Part shown: positions 9,786 to 17,811 of the stretch, one piece after another
Layout of the letters: each line of letters begins with the position of its first letter
How positions within the stretch are numbered: the first letter of the stretch is position 1
From: Candidatus Altimarinota bacterium
Lineage (GTDB): Bacteria > Cyanobacteriota > Cyanobacteriia > Cyanobacteriales > Microcystaceae
Assembly: GCA_012031035.1 (NCBI GenBank)
Contig: JAAUUT010000027.1
Location: 1 to 49,752 of the forward strand
Length of the DNA: 49,752 nucleotides
Direction of reading: 5' to 3'
Notes under the pieces: generated by a model
What the model saw: only the letters and a program-made list of their open reading frames with translations
The model's database searches: none
What the model was told of the DNA's origin: nothing
Made by a program: the position numbers and the translations under genes

Positions 9786-10160
9786 ATGAAACTTTCTAAA
9801 TACCTTTTCATTGCCATAAATGCCATAATTTTTGCGTTTGCGAGTAATCCAGTTTGGGCAAGCGATCGCATTCATAAAACAAATAATCCAGTTTTTGCCG
9901 AAATCATTGGTTTAATCGCAGGATTTGGGACGACTTTCGCGGCTATGCCCGATTTGTTAGTTATGCTCAAAAATCGCTCGACCAAAGGCATGAATCCTCG
10001 CATGGCAGCGATTATGGGGAGCTTTCAGACGCTTTGGCTAGTTTATGGCTTAATGATAAATGCCCCTGCGGTAATTTTTTGGAACGCGATCGCGATCGTT
10101 ATCAATGGGACGACAGTTGGAGCGTATTATTATTTTGCGCGATTAGAAAAAACAAGATGA
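9786..10160 (+). CDS. SemiSWEET-type sugar transporter with N-terminal signal peptide
   Basis: A 124-residue three-helix transporter of the PQ-loop/SWEET superfamily, which works as a dimer to let small sugars cross a membrane. I use the ATG at 9786 (MKLSKYLFIAINAIIFAF); a TTG at 9717 would add 23 unconserved residues. Residues 1-25 look like a cleavable signal ending VWA-SD, unusual for bacterial SemiSWEETs, which normally begin at the first helix. Helix 1 is about 37-55 with MPDLLVMLKNRSTKGM as the PQ-loop-like element, helix 2 about 72-92 (SFQTLWLVYGLM) and helix 3 about 94-117 (FWNAIAIVINGTTVGAYYY). It lies between ndhD2 (divergent) and glcD (same strand, 160 bases on). The substrate is not determined. 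Confidence 0.82.
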   Translation: MKLSKYLFIAINAIIFAFASNPVWASDRIHKTNNPVFAEIIGLIAGFGTTFAAMPDLLVMLKNRSTKGMNPRMAAIMGSFQTLWLVYGLMINAPAVIFWNAIAIVINGTTVGAYYYFARLEKTR

Positions 10161-10194
10161 AGAAGTGTAAAAAGCGTGAAGACTATAAAATATA

Positions 10195-10244
10195 GAGACG
10201 CATTCTCTGTTGCGTAAGCCTCCCGTAAGATAATTTCGCGTCTC
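10195..10244. repeat. small palindromic interspersed repeat with GAGACGC ends
   Basis: GAGACGC at 10195-10201 is the inverted match of GCGTCTC at 10238-10244. The interior contains GCGTAAGCCTCCCGTAAGA, a pattern I associate with short repeats dispersed in cyanobacterial genomes. It is followed at 10257-10280 by an 8-bp tandem motif (AAGACGGG twice). Together they fill most of the 159-base gap before glcD. Confidence 0.5.
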
Positions 10245-10319
10245 AAGAAGTTTGGCAAGACGGGAAGACGGGAAGATCGATTTAAAATTAGGATTGAGAC
10301 TTAGAAAACTCGAATAGAA

Positions 10320-11801
10320 ATGCTACTGAAAAAGATCTTCAACGAAACAGATAGTAAATGGAACGCGATCGTTAGAGAATTTGAAGCTATCTTAGGCAAA
10401 GATGGGGTAGTTCGACGTAAAGACGAATTATTGACCTATGAATGCGATGGGTTGACGGCTTATCGAAAACGCCCTGCGTTAGTTGTTCTTCCCCGTACCA
10501 CCGAACAAGTAGCCGCTATTGTTAAGATTTGCGATCGCGATCGTATTCTCTGGGTTGCTAGAGGTGCGGGAACGGGTTTATCTGGTGGTGCTTTACCCGT
10601 GGAAGATTGCGTTCTCATCGTCACCGCCCGCATGAATCAAATCTTAGAAATTGACTTAGAAAATCAGCGCGTCGTCGTTCAACCGGGAGTTATTAACAAC
10701 TGGGTCACGCAAGCCGTTAGCGGCGCTGGATTCTATTATGCCCCAGATCCTTCGAGTCAGATTATCTGTTCCATTGGCGGCAACGTCGCAGAAAATTCTG
10801 GCGGCGTTCACTGTCTCAAATACGGCGTTACGACTAACCACGTCTTAGGATTAAAATTAGTCATTCCTGACGGTTCCATCCTCGATGTTGGCGGTTCTAT
10901 CCCCGAAATGCCGGGATACGATTTGACGGGTTTATTTGTAGGATCTGAAGGAACATTAGGTATCGCCACAGAAATCACCCTACGCATCCTCAAAACGCCC
11001 GAATCAATCTGCGTTCTTTTAGCAGACTTTACCAGTATCGAAGCGGCAGGAAGTTCGGTAGCGGATATTATCGGCGCGGGAATAATCCCCGCCGGAATGG
11101 AAATTATGGATAACCTCAGCATTAATGCCGTGGAAGACGTAGCGAAAACCAATTGTTATCCCAGAGATGCAGAGGCGATTTTATTAGTAGAATTGGATGG
11201 ATTAGCGGTAGAAGTTGCTGCTAATAAGAAGCGCGTTGCCGAAATCTGTCAAAAGAATGGGGCAAGAAACATTACATTAGCAAACGACGCAGAAACCCGC
11301 CTCAAACTGTGGAAAGGTCGCAAAGCAGCATTTGCAGCAGCAGGACACGTTAGTCCGAATTATTTCGTCCAAGATGGAGTCATTCCCCGCACTCAGTTAG
11401 CTAGAGTCCTTCAAGAAATCAATAATTTAAGCCAACAATACGGCTATCGCATCGCTAACGTTTTCCACGCCGGAGATGGCAACCTTCATCCTTTAGTTCT
11501 CTACGATAACTCAGTTCCTGGGGCTTGGGAAGAAGTAGAAAAATTAGGCGGAGAGATCCTTAAACTGTGTGTAGAAGCAGGCGGAAGTTTGTCAGGAGAA
11601 CACGGTATCGGGTCTGACAAGAATTGTTATATGCCCTATATGTTTAATGAAATCGATCTAGAAACAATGCAATACGTGCGAGATTGTTTCAATTCCAAAG
11701 GATTAGCTAATCCAGGTAAATTGTTTCCAACGCCTCGGACTTGTGGCGAAGCAGCAAACGCACAAAAGATGGCACAGTTTAAGGATGCAGAACTTTATTA
11801 G
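10320..11801 (+). CDS. glcD: glycolate oxidase/dehydrogenase FAD-linked subunit
   Basis: Oxidises glycolate, the product of phosphoglycolate salvage, to glyoxylate in the photorespiratory pathway. It is 493 residues long and starts at an ATG. The PCMH-type FAD-binding domain spans about residues 50-230 and includes WVARGAGTGLSGGALPVEDC and PDPSSQIICSIGGNVAENSGG. The FAD-linked oxidase C-terminal domain follows, with HAGDGNLHPLVLYDN and SLSGEHGIGSDK, which contribute the conserved histidines near the flavin. Both features are typical of GlcD and of the related D-lactate dehydrogenases, so D-lactate is the main alternative substrate. No glcE or glcF lies nearby. Codon use and start are ordinary. 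Confidence 0.9.
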   Translation: MLLKKIFNETDSKWNAIVREFEAILGKDGVVRRKDELLTYECDGLTAYRKRPALVVLPRTTEQVAAIVKICDRDRILWVARGAGTGLSGGALPVEDCVLIVTARMNQILEIDLENQRVVVQPGVINNWVTQAVSGAGFYYAPDPSSQIICSIGGNVAENSGGVHCLKYGVTTNHVLGLKLVIPDGSILDVGGSIPEMPGYDLTGLFVGSEGTLGIATEITLRILKTPESICVLLADFTSIEAAGSSVADIIGAGIIPAGMEIMDNLSINAVEDVAKTNCYPRDAEAILLVELDGLAVEVAANKKRVAEICQKNGARNITLANDAETRLKLWKGRKAAFAAAGHVSPNYFVQDGVIPRTQLARVLQEINNLSQQYGYRIANVFHAGDGNLHPLVLYDNSVPGAWEEVEKLGGEILKLCVEAGGSLSGEHGIGSDKNCYMPYMFNEIDLETMQYVRDCFNSKGLANPGKLFPTPRTCGEAANAQKMAQFKDAELY

Positions 11802-11862
11802 ATTTCGTGTAGAAGTGGGGGAGTAGAGATGTAGGATAGTATGGCGTGCGCCTAAGCAATTA

Positions 11863-12738
11863 TTAGCTATTGATTAGATTTTCGCGATCGCATAGTAGAA
11901 ACTTCTGAAGTCGGTCGGCTACGTCTCGAACTCGGTTATAATTTCTCAGTCCAGGAAGCTTGTACTTTTTACCAGAATGAAGAACTATCGTCAACTGATA
12001 CAGAATCATGCGAGGCTGACGACGAACATATTCGCTCACTTCAATCGAGCGAATCTCTTCAAGTGTATATGTTTTCGTGCGAGTTCCTAGTAACGTCTGG
12101 ATTTCGCGAATATATAAATGCCGTGTTTTATCGAGGATAATAGTTTGCGATCGCACGCCTACATACGATACCAAAGGCGCAACCAAGAAAAAGGGCAAGA
12201 ATAAGATTAACGATCCCAAAAAGCGCACGCTCAAGCGTGTATCTTCTTCAATCTTAAATGAGGGAGTCTGTGAATTAATAAAGTTTTTGATTTTTTGAGC
12301 CGCTTCAGGCTGAAATGTAGGTTTAAAGCCCGATTCGATCGCGTATTCCGTTTCAAAGAGCCTGACTTTACCGGACTTGGCGATTAAGGAAACCCAAACT
12401 TTTGCCGTTCCTCCACCCCGTCCATTCGACCATTCTGCTGATTCAAGCTTAGCATCAACGACTTGCGCGATTGGGCGATCGGGTACTGTTGTCACAAAAC
12501 CAAGATATTGAGACTCGAACAATACACAATCAACAAGTTGAGGTTCGACCCTTTGGCAAGATAGCCTTGTTATGCCAGACTCAGACGAAACAAGAACAAG
12601 CGTTCCAAGAGGGATTCCACCAAAACCAAGCGCCCAAAATATAATGAAGAGATTAATCAGTATTCCATGCTGATGTTTGAGAATCAGTTTTGACTCGCTT
12701 TGCTCGACAATGCCAATTTTAGGAAAAAGATTAGCCAT
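11863..12738 (-). CDS. membrane protein with C-terminal PH-like domain, unknown function
   Basis: A 291-residue protein not recognised by name. It starts at an ATG. Helix 1 lies at about residues 26-50 and helix 2 at about 173-195. The loop between them is probably outside the cytoplasm and has a pair of cysteines (C61, C71) that could form a disulfide. After helix 2 comes a beta-rich segment (TIILDKTRHLYIREIQTLLGTRTKTYTLEEIRSIEV), which looks like a bacterial PH-like domain. The last 20 residues form a helix. It is a single gene between glcD (convergent) and the natA-like gene. No neighbour suggests a role. Confidence 0.65.
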   Translation of the reverse strand: MANLFPKIGIVEQSESKLILKHQHGILINLFIIFWALGFGGIPLGTLVLVSSESGITRLSCQRVEPQLVDCVLFESQYLGFVTTVPDRPIAQVVDAKLESAEWSNGRGGGTAKVWVSLIAKSGKVRLFETEYAIESGFKPTFQPEAAQKIKNFINSQTPSFKIEEDTRLSVRFLGSLILFLPFFLVAPLVSYVGVRSQTIILDKTRHLYIREIQTLLGTRTKTYTLEEIRSIEVSEYVRRQPRMILYQLTIVLHSGKKYKLPGLRNYNRVRDVADRLQKFLLCDRENLINS

Positions 12739-12842
12739 GTGAAGTAATTAGAGCCATATTTTCAAGCTCCTAGTTACCAACTTAAGAGATAATCTTTTGT
12801 AACACACATAAATGAGAGGCGACAACTGCTTGGGTCGATCGT

Positions 12843-13607
12843 TCATTCCCCCAAATATGCCTCTAGAACCTCAGAATTTGTTTGAATTTCCTGCGGCGTT
12901 CCATTGGCAAGATTTGTCCCTTCTGCTAAAACCCAAACGCGATCGCACAGAGACATAATGACATCCATATTATGTTCGATAATTAAGAACGAGATCCCTT
13001 GTCGGTTCCAATTCATAATATGTTCGCAGATTTGACCGATTAAAGTAGGATTCACCCCGGCGGCGGGTTCGTCCAACAAAATCAGTTTGGGATGAGTCAT
13101 CATCGCCCTTGCCATTTCTAATAATTTGCGCTGTCCTCCCGATAATGCCCCTGCATAATCTTGTGCTTTGGCAGATAGTCCTACAGATTCGAGAATTTCC
13201 ATCGCCCGTTCTTTATTTTCTCGTTCTTCCTGTTTGACTTGTTTTTGTTGAAACCAAAGTTGAATCAAGTCTTCCCCCGTTTGTTTTTGTACCGCCAGCA
13301 ACATATTTTCTAAAACGGTTAAGCGAGAAAGAACTCGTGCGACTTGAAAGGTACGAACGCATCCTTGCAAGGCAATTTGATAAGGACGCAGATGATGGAT
13401 GGGTTCGCCATCAAAAATGACTTCTCCTTGGTCGGGGCGAATAAAGTTCGACAGAAGATTAAATAATGTTGTTTTTCCCGCGCCATTAGGCCCGATTAAT
13501 CCCGTGATACTGCCTGTATTTACGTGGATCTCAGCATCATTCACAGCTTTCAATCCACCAAAGTTTTTACACAATTTAGTCGCTGAAAGAATATTGTTTG
13601 TTGTCAT
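12843..13607 (-). CDS. natA: branched-chain/neutral amino acid ABC transporter ATP-binding protein (LivG/NatA-like)
   Basis: Cytoplasmic ATPase of an ABC importer for neutral or branched-chain amino acids. Walker A is GPNGAGKT at residues 39-46, the signature LSGGQRKLLEMARAM is in the second half, and Walker B is KLILLDEPAAGV, followed by the H-loop IIEHNMD. The end QTNSEVLEAYLGE is typical of LivG. It follows the natC-like permease gene on the same strand by 48 bases, which contain a heptamer repeat. The complementary parts (binding protein, second permease, LivF/NatE) are not in this window; in cyanobacterial N-I systems the nat genes are often scattered. Urea ABC ATPases are an alternative. 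Confidence 0.82.
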   Translation of the reverse strand: MTTNNILSATKLCKNFGGLKAVNDAEIHVNTGSITGLIGPNGAGKTTLFNLLSNFIRPDQGEVIFDGEPIHHLRPYQIALQGCVRTFQVARVLSRLTVLENMLLAVQKQTGEDLIQLWFQQKQVKQEERENKERAMEILESVGLSAKAQDYAGALSGGQRKLLEMARAMMTHPKLILLDEPAAGVNPTLIGQICEHIMNWNRQGISFLIIEHNMDVIMSLCDRVWVLAEGTNLANGTPQEIQTNSEVLEAYLGE

Positions 13608-13627
13608 GGGAGATTTGAACTCCTAAT

Positions 13628-13651
13628 ATTCATAATTCATAATTCATAATT
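13628..13651. repeat. heptamer tandem repeat (ATTCATA x3) between natC and natA
   Basis: Three exact copies of ATTCATA followed by ATT. It is the reverse-complement circular permutation of TGAATTA and so belongs to the same repeat family as those near 24001, 29732, 41267 and 42614. It is a short tandemly repeated repetitive (STRR-type) sequence. Confidence 0.75.
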
Positions 13652-13655
13652 TAAT

Positions 13656-14774
13656 TTATCGCCCTAATGTTAATTCTTCTTTCTTTCCTAGAATACCTTG
13701 AGGTCGCCAAATCATGAGAACCATCAAAATTAAACCAATAATCATAACCCGCAAAGCCCCCAACTGACTATCGCTAGCGATTCCCAATTGAGGTAGTACG
13801 AAGCGAGTCAGAGAATCATACGCCCAGAAGATAATTGCTCCTAAAAGCGTCCCTGCATTGCTGCCAGCACCGCCTAAAACAACGATAATCCAAGCATTAA
13901 AGGTGAGTAGCGGCTCAAAATTGGTCGGGTAAATGGTGGTTAGTTGCCATGCAAAAAAGGAACCTGCTATGCCGGCGATCGCGCCACCTAACATAAATGC
14001 TTGTAACTTATACCAGAAGACGTTTTTGCCTAATGCTCTGGGAATTTCTTCGTCTTCGCGAATGGCTTTGAGAATTCGTCCCCACGGCGATCGCTCTAAA
14101 AATTCTAGCGCAGCATAGGCGATCGCTAAAACGATCGACACTAACACCATTAATCCAGCTTTGAAGGTGTAGTTAGACAGCGAAATGACTCCGTTGACGT
14201 AAACTACCAAAATCAATGCCGTTGTGATAACGCCCCAAATTACCAGACTAATGGGTTTTGTGGGTTTATAGCTTTTGTCGGCGATCGATTGACTTTCACC
14301 CCACTGCCGTTTTACATTTTGCCACAACATCCATTCAGCAAAAATCGCCAACAGCGTTAATATAGCAATGAGCAATTGCTTGCTAATAAAATTGGGTTGT
14401 ATGTCCAATGGTAAAGGATATCGGTTTACACCAAAAGCACCTTTTGTCAACCATTCTTCATTAAGAGCCACCAAACGAACTAATTCTGAAACTCCAATGG
14501 TGACGATCGCGAGATAATCTTCTCTGAGTCGTAGGGTAGACATTCCTATACCCAGTCCCAGTAGAGCAGCAAGTCCCGCACCGATGACAGAAGCAATAAT
14601 TAAAGGAACGCCTTGCAGCGTTAACAGTGCGGTAGTGTATGCCCCGATAGTTACAAAAGCGACGTGACCGAAGTTAATCAGTCCAGCGAAACCCCATTGT
14701 AAATTCAGTCCGAGGGCAAATAAACCATAGATTCCGGCAGAGGTGGCGAGAAAAACAATATATCCGCTATCCAT
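13656..14774 (-). CDS. natC: branched-chain/neutral amino acid ABC transporter permease (LivM/NatC-like)
   Basis: Inner-membrane permease of 372 residues from the ATG at 14774 (MDSGYIVFLATSAGIYGLFALGLN). About nine to ten hydrophobic segments are seen. Family marks are NLQWGFAGLINFGHVAF near the N-terminus, the EAA-type loop SPWGRILKAIREDEEIPRALGKN and the C-terminal WRPQGILGKKEE. The extended central region (about residues 130-200) is typical of cyanobacterial NatC compared with the shorter enteric LivM. The natA-like ATPase gene is directly downstream on the same strand. It is inferred to import neutral amino acids, mainly to recapture leaked ones. The 170-base upstream gap has no recognisable feature. 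Confidence 0.82.
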   Translation of the reverse strand: MDSGYIVFLATSAGIYGLFALGLNLQWGFAGLINFGHVAFVTIGAYTTALLTLQGVPLIIASVIGAGLAALLGLGIGMSTLRLREDYLAIVTIGVSELVRLVALNEEWLTKGAFGVNRYPLPLDIQPNFISKQLLIAILTLLAIFAEWMLWQNVKRQWGESQSIADKSYKPTKPISLVIWGVITTALILVVYVNGVISLSNYTFKAGLMVLVSIVLAIAYAALEFLERSPWGRILKAIREDEEIPRALGKNVFWYKLQAFMLGGAIAGIAGSFFAWQLTTIYPTNFEPLLTFNAWIIVVLGGAGSNAGTLLGAIIFWAYDSLTRFVLPQLGIASDSQLGALRVMIIGLILMVLMIWRPQGILGKKEELTLGR

Positions 14775-14947
14775 CAATTGAAAGTTTAATTTAACAACTA
14801 AGATCCCGTTTGGTAGGAGCGATCGGATCTTACCTTACTCAGGTTCTTGATGAGTATTAAAGGTTACTTTTTAGGTGCATTGATATCGCTAATGTATAGT
14901 TAAGCGGATCTATGCAGATTGACGCTCGCTCTGAAATGCAAAAGATT

Positions 14948-16606
14948 TTATGGCTGACTTTGCTTGAGTGCCAACAACATTTCGATTTGGCTAGTAGAAT
15001 CGTTAGGATTGCTAGCACTCATCCCAATACCACGAATTGAATCTAAAACTGCTTTAGTCTCTGGAGGAACATAACCTAATTGACCTTTGTTGGTAACTAA
15101 CGTGAAGGTTTTTTCTACATCTAAGTAAAAGTAACCGCTGTTTGGTTTGGGAAAAGAATTGATAACAGATTTAAAAGTGTCGCTATTATTGAGGAGTTGG
15201 CTTGGTTTATTGGCGATCGCATCCGAAATCGGGCCGCCAAAAGCAACAAATACCGTATTGTTATCTAACCAGCCATGTCCTAACAACGCGCCTTGGTTGG
15301 GGACTTGCCATTCTGTAACCGCTTTACCGCCTACCTCTCTCGGCGCTACACTAATAAAAGCGGTTTTAGCAAGGTTATCCAGCTTACTCAAAGCAGTTTC
15401 CGCAGCAGGGCGATCGCTCGTTGTAATTATTAACGCTCCTCCAAAGCCTACAGGTGCTAACATTCCTTGCTCGGATGCGATCGCGCCAAAGGCAAATTCT
15501 CCATCCATCCAGCCAAAGATATCTTTATCTAAATCGAGATTATAGTTTTTCAGTTGCACCCTAGCTAAATCTAACCCTAAATTGATTTGGGGAATAGTTT
15601 TCACCTGCTCGCTAAAGGCATTCCAACTCTTACTAATCCCTGCACCGGAAACTAACGCGATTGTGTCCGCCGGAAATATTTCTAGTAATTTGCCAGAAGA
15701 TGTTTGGTACTGATTCTTGAGTAATTGCGGATCGACATCAGCAACCGCTTTCATTCTCAAACCTGCCTCATCGACTCCAATCCCTGCTATTACCGATCTA
15801 ACTTGCTTTAACTGTGCCAAGGCTTCTGGGGGAATTTGCGCTGCATCGGGACTGTTTTTAATTAATTGCTCTACTACAGTGCCGTAATCGGGCAGATAAA
15901 CTTGAGCAAGGGTATTTTTTAAGTCGATACCTTTAGCTAAAAGGCTATTTGCACCTTGTTTGCTAGCAAACGAAGGTTCGCCCTTAACCGTATCAATTGC
16001 CTTTTCTATAGCTTGCTTGGTAGGGGCGATCGCCACATAATCGTTATTAATTACCGTGCTATAAGTAGGTTCGCCTGCGCCTTGGCTGCTTTGGGTAATT
16101 TTAAGCCCTTTGTAATCAGTTTCTTGAGTTTTGAGGTTTTTTTGGGCTTTTAGCTTCTTAATAAAATTAAAAGCACTAATTTTGTCTTTGATTTTGACGA
16201 CTGCTAATACGTCAAATGATTCGGGCATTCCTGGCGTTGCCTGTATGGGTTTAACGGGATTAAGTGGCAAAATTGCAACCATTACCCCACCAACCCAAGG
16301 TTTGAGATCTTTTTCTAGATCGATATTAGACTCAGTTAAAGTTTGTTTATTGAGATCCTGCAAGCTTTTTGTAACGAGATCTCGTGCTTCTTTTGTACCA
16401 AACTTCTCCAATTGCGACCAAGCTTGAGAATCGGTAGAGATAAAACTTGCCATTAAAGCTTCATCGGGGACAATTTTGGCACTAGCTAAAGGACTAGCCC
16501 CATCTCCAAAACCGCCCCTAAAATAAAAATAAGCAGCTACGCCGCTTGCTACGACAACACCCGTAGCAAGCACCGGAACTAAAAGATTAGATTTTTTGGC
16601 TGACAT
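14948..16606 (-). CDS. DUF3352 domain-containing protein
   Basis: A 552-residue protein anchored by one N-terminal membrane helix (residues about 8-29, LLVPVLATGVVVASGVAAYFYF). The rest is predicted to lie in the periplasm or thylakoid lumen. The sequence pattern (DEALMASFISTDSQAWSQLEKFGT, then repeated aspartate/glycine beta units) matches DUF3352 proteins of cyanobacteria, whose function is not known. Internal similarity between the two halves (both contain VAIAPT/FVAFGGP-like strands before helix SKLDNL) suggests a duplicated fold. It starts at an ATG. It is a single gene, divergent from the lipase gene across a 302-base gap. Confidence 0.8.
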   Translation of the reverse strand: MSAKKSNLLVPVLATGVVVASGVAAYFYFRGGFGDGASPLASAKIVPDEALMASFISTDSQAWSQLEKFGTKEARDLVTKSLQDLNKQTLTESNIDLEKDLKPWVGGVMVAILPLNPVKPIQATPGMPESFDVLAVVKIKDKISAFNFIKKLKAQKNLKTQETDYKGLKITQSSQGAGEPTYSTVINNDYVAIAPTKQAIEKAIDTVKGEPSFASKQGANSLLAKGIDLKNTLAQVYLPDYGTVVEQLIKNSPDAAQIPPEALAQLKQVRSVIAGIGVDEAGLRMKAVADVDPQLLKNQYQTSSGKLLEIFPADTIALVSGAGISKSWNAFSEQVKTIPQINLGLDLARVQLKNYNLDLDKDIFGWMDGEFAFGAIASEQGMLAPVGFGGALIITTSDRPAAETALSKLDNLAKTAFISVAPREVGGKAVTEWQVPNQGALLGHGWLDNNTVFVAFGGPISDAIANKPSQLLNNSDTFKSVINSFPKPNSGYFYLDVEKTFTLVTNKGQLGYVPPETKAVLDSIRGIGMSASNPNDSTSQIEMLLALKQSQP

Positions 16607-16710
16607 TTTATTGACTGTAAATATATTAAGTTAAGTCGCCGAATAGATGGCATTAACTACTCAACTATAGGCTTACTTCAATACAAACAGCAAAAAATCC
16701 GTAAATTAAT

Positions 16711-16734
16711 TTAGAAATGCGATCGCATTTCTAA
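16711..16734. repeat. 24-bp perfect palindrome centred on HIP1
   Basis: The half-site TTAGAAATGCGA at 16711-16722 is followed immediately by its exact inverse complement to 16734, with GCGATCGC at the centre. It lies in the 302-base gap (16607-16908) between the divergent DUF3352 and lipase genes, so it could be an operator or an RNA hairpin. Apart from it, the gap is AT-rich with no feature I recognise; a purine-rich stretch (AAAAGGAAG) just before the lipase ATG is its likely ribosome site. Confidence 0.6.
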
Positions 16735-16908
16735 TCTGCAAGTTAAAAACAGTGCGAGCGTAATATTTCTTAATTTTATTTGGTCAAAACTTTCAGGTAT
16801 TCAAAAGAAAATTGTTTTTGCGCAAGAAAAATTTGCAGTGTTTTTCGCTCCCTTGTACTCGATCTAATATTTGTTTATTAAGGGCAAATATAAAAGGAAG
16901 TTTTAGCA

Positions 16909-17664
16909 ATGGATTACTCTAAAGCGGTTAAATGTGCAATTCTTTCCCAAGAAGTTTATGGTGAGTTCTCTCAGCTTCAATTTAGTGAATTTCCAGACAT
17001 CGCACCTGAGTTAATCGATCTCGAAAGTACCGATACTCAAGGCGCGATTTTTGGCGATTCTACAGGATCTTCAATTTACATCGTTTTCCGAGGCAGTGAG
17101 AACCGTATCGATTGGGACACTAATTTTAATTTAGAACAAGAAGTTGTTAAATTTCAAAAGGATGTGCTGCAAAAAAAAGTTGTAGGCGATCGCGAGCAAG
17201 TTTATCCTTATGAAGAGGAAAGTCGCTCTGGAGCAAAAATGCACCGGGGATTCGCTTCTGCTTATATGTCAGTAAGAGAGCAAATTCATAATTATTTGAA
17301 CGATCGTGCCGCCCCAAGTTTAACGGTTACAGGTCACAGTTTGGGTGGGGCATTAGCAACTCTATGTGCTGTCGATATTCAATACAACTTCTCGAATAAG
17401 GTTACAGTTGACATTTATACTTTTGGCGCTCCTAGAGTAGGAAATAATGGTTTTAAAGAATCTTTTAACCGCCGCGTCCCCAATAGCTATCGCTTTGTCT
17501 ATGGAATGGATATTGTGCCTGCATTACCAAGACCTTGGCAAGGATACCGTCATGTGGATACTGAATACAGACTTGGTTCTCGTTTAAGCATAAACTTTTT
17601 CTCCCAACGCTTTAAAGATCATAGTATTGCAAACTATATCAATGCGTTGAAAGAACTAGCATAA
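16909..17664 (+). CDS. lipase family protein (class 3 lipase, alpha/beta hydrolase)
   Basis: A 251-residue alpha/beta hydrolase. The nucleophile elbow GHSLGG places the catalytic serine at residue 144; GMDIVPALP gives Asp201, and KDHSI gives His238, completing the triad. VFRGSENRIDWDTNFN is the class 3 lipase oxyanion-side motif. There is no signal peptide, so it is probably cytoplasmic or membrane-associated. It would hydrolyse acyl esters such as galactolipids or triglycerides; the substrate is not known. A good ribosome site (AAAAGGAAG, 10 bases before the ATG) supports the start. It is convergent with clpC. Confidence 0.88.
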   Translation: MDYSKAVKCAILSQEVYGEFSQLQFSEFPDIAPELIDLESTDTQGAIFGDSTGSSIYIVFRGSENRIDWDTNFNLEQEVVKFQKDVLQKKVVGDREQVYPYEEESRSGAKMHRGFASAYMSVREQIHNYLNDRAAPSLTVTGHSLGGALATLCAVDIQYNFSNKVTVDIYTFGAPRVGNNGFKESFNRRVPNSYRFVYGMDIVPALPRPWQGYRHVDTEYRLGSRLSINFFSQRFKDHSIANYINALKELA

Positions 17665-17811
17665 TAGCGTAGCTAAATCTTCTTAACAAATCGAATCGAT
17701 TTTTTCTTGAGCGATTAATCGAGTTTGAGTAACATTCGTACTAATTATATGAATAAAAATACCCGCCTACTAGAAAACCTAAAGACGGGTAGATTTAGCT
17801 TTCAAATGTAA

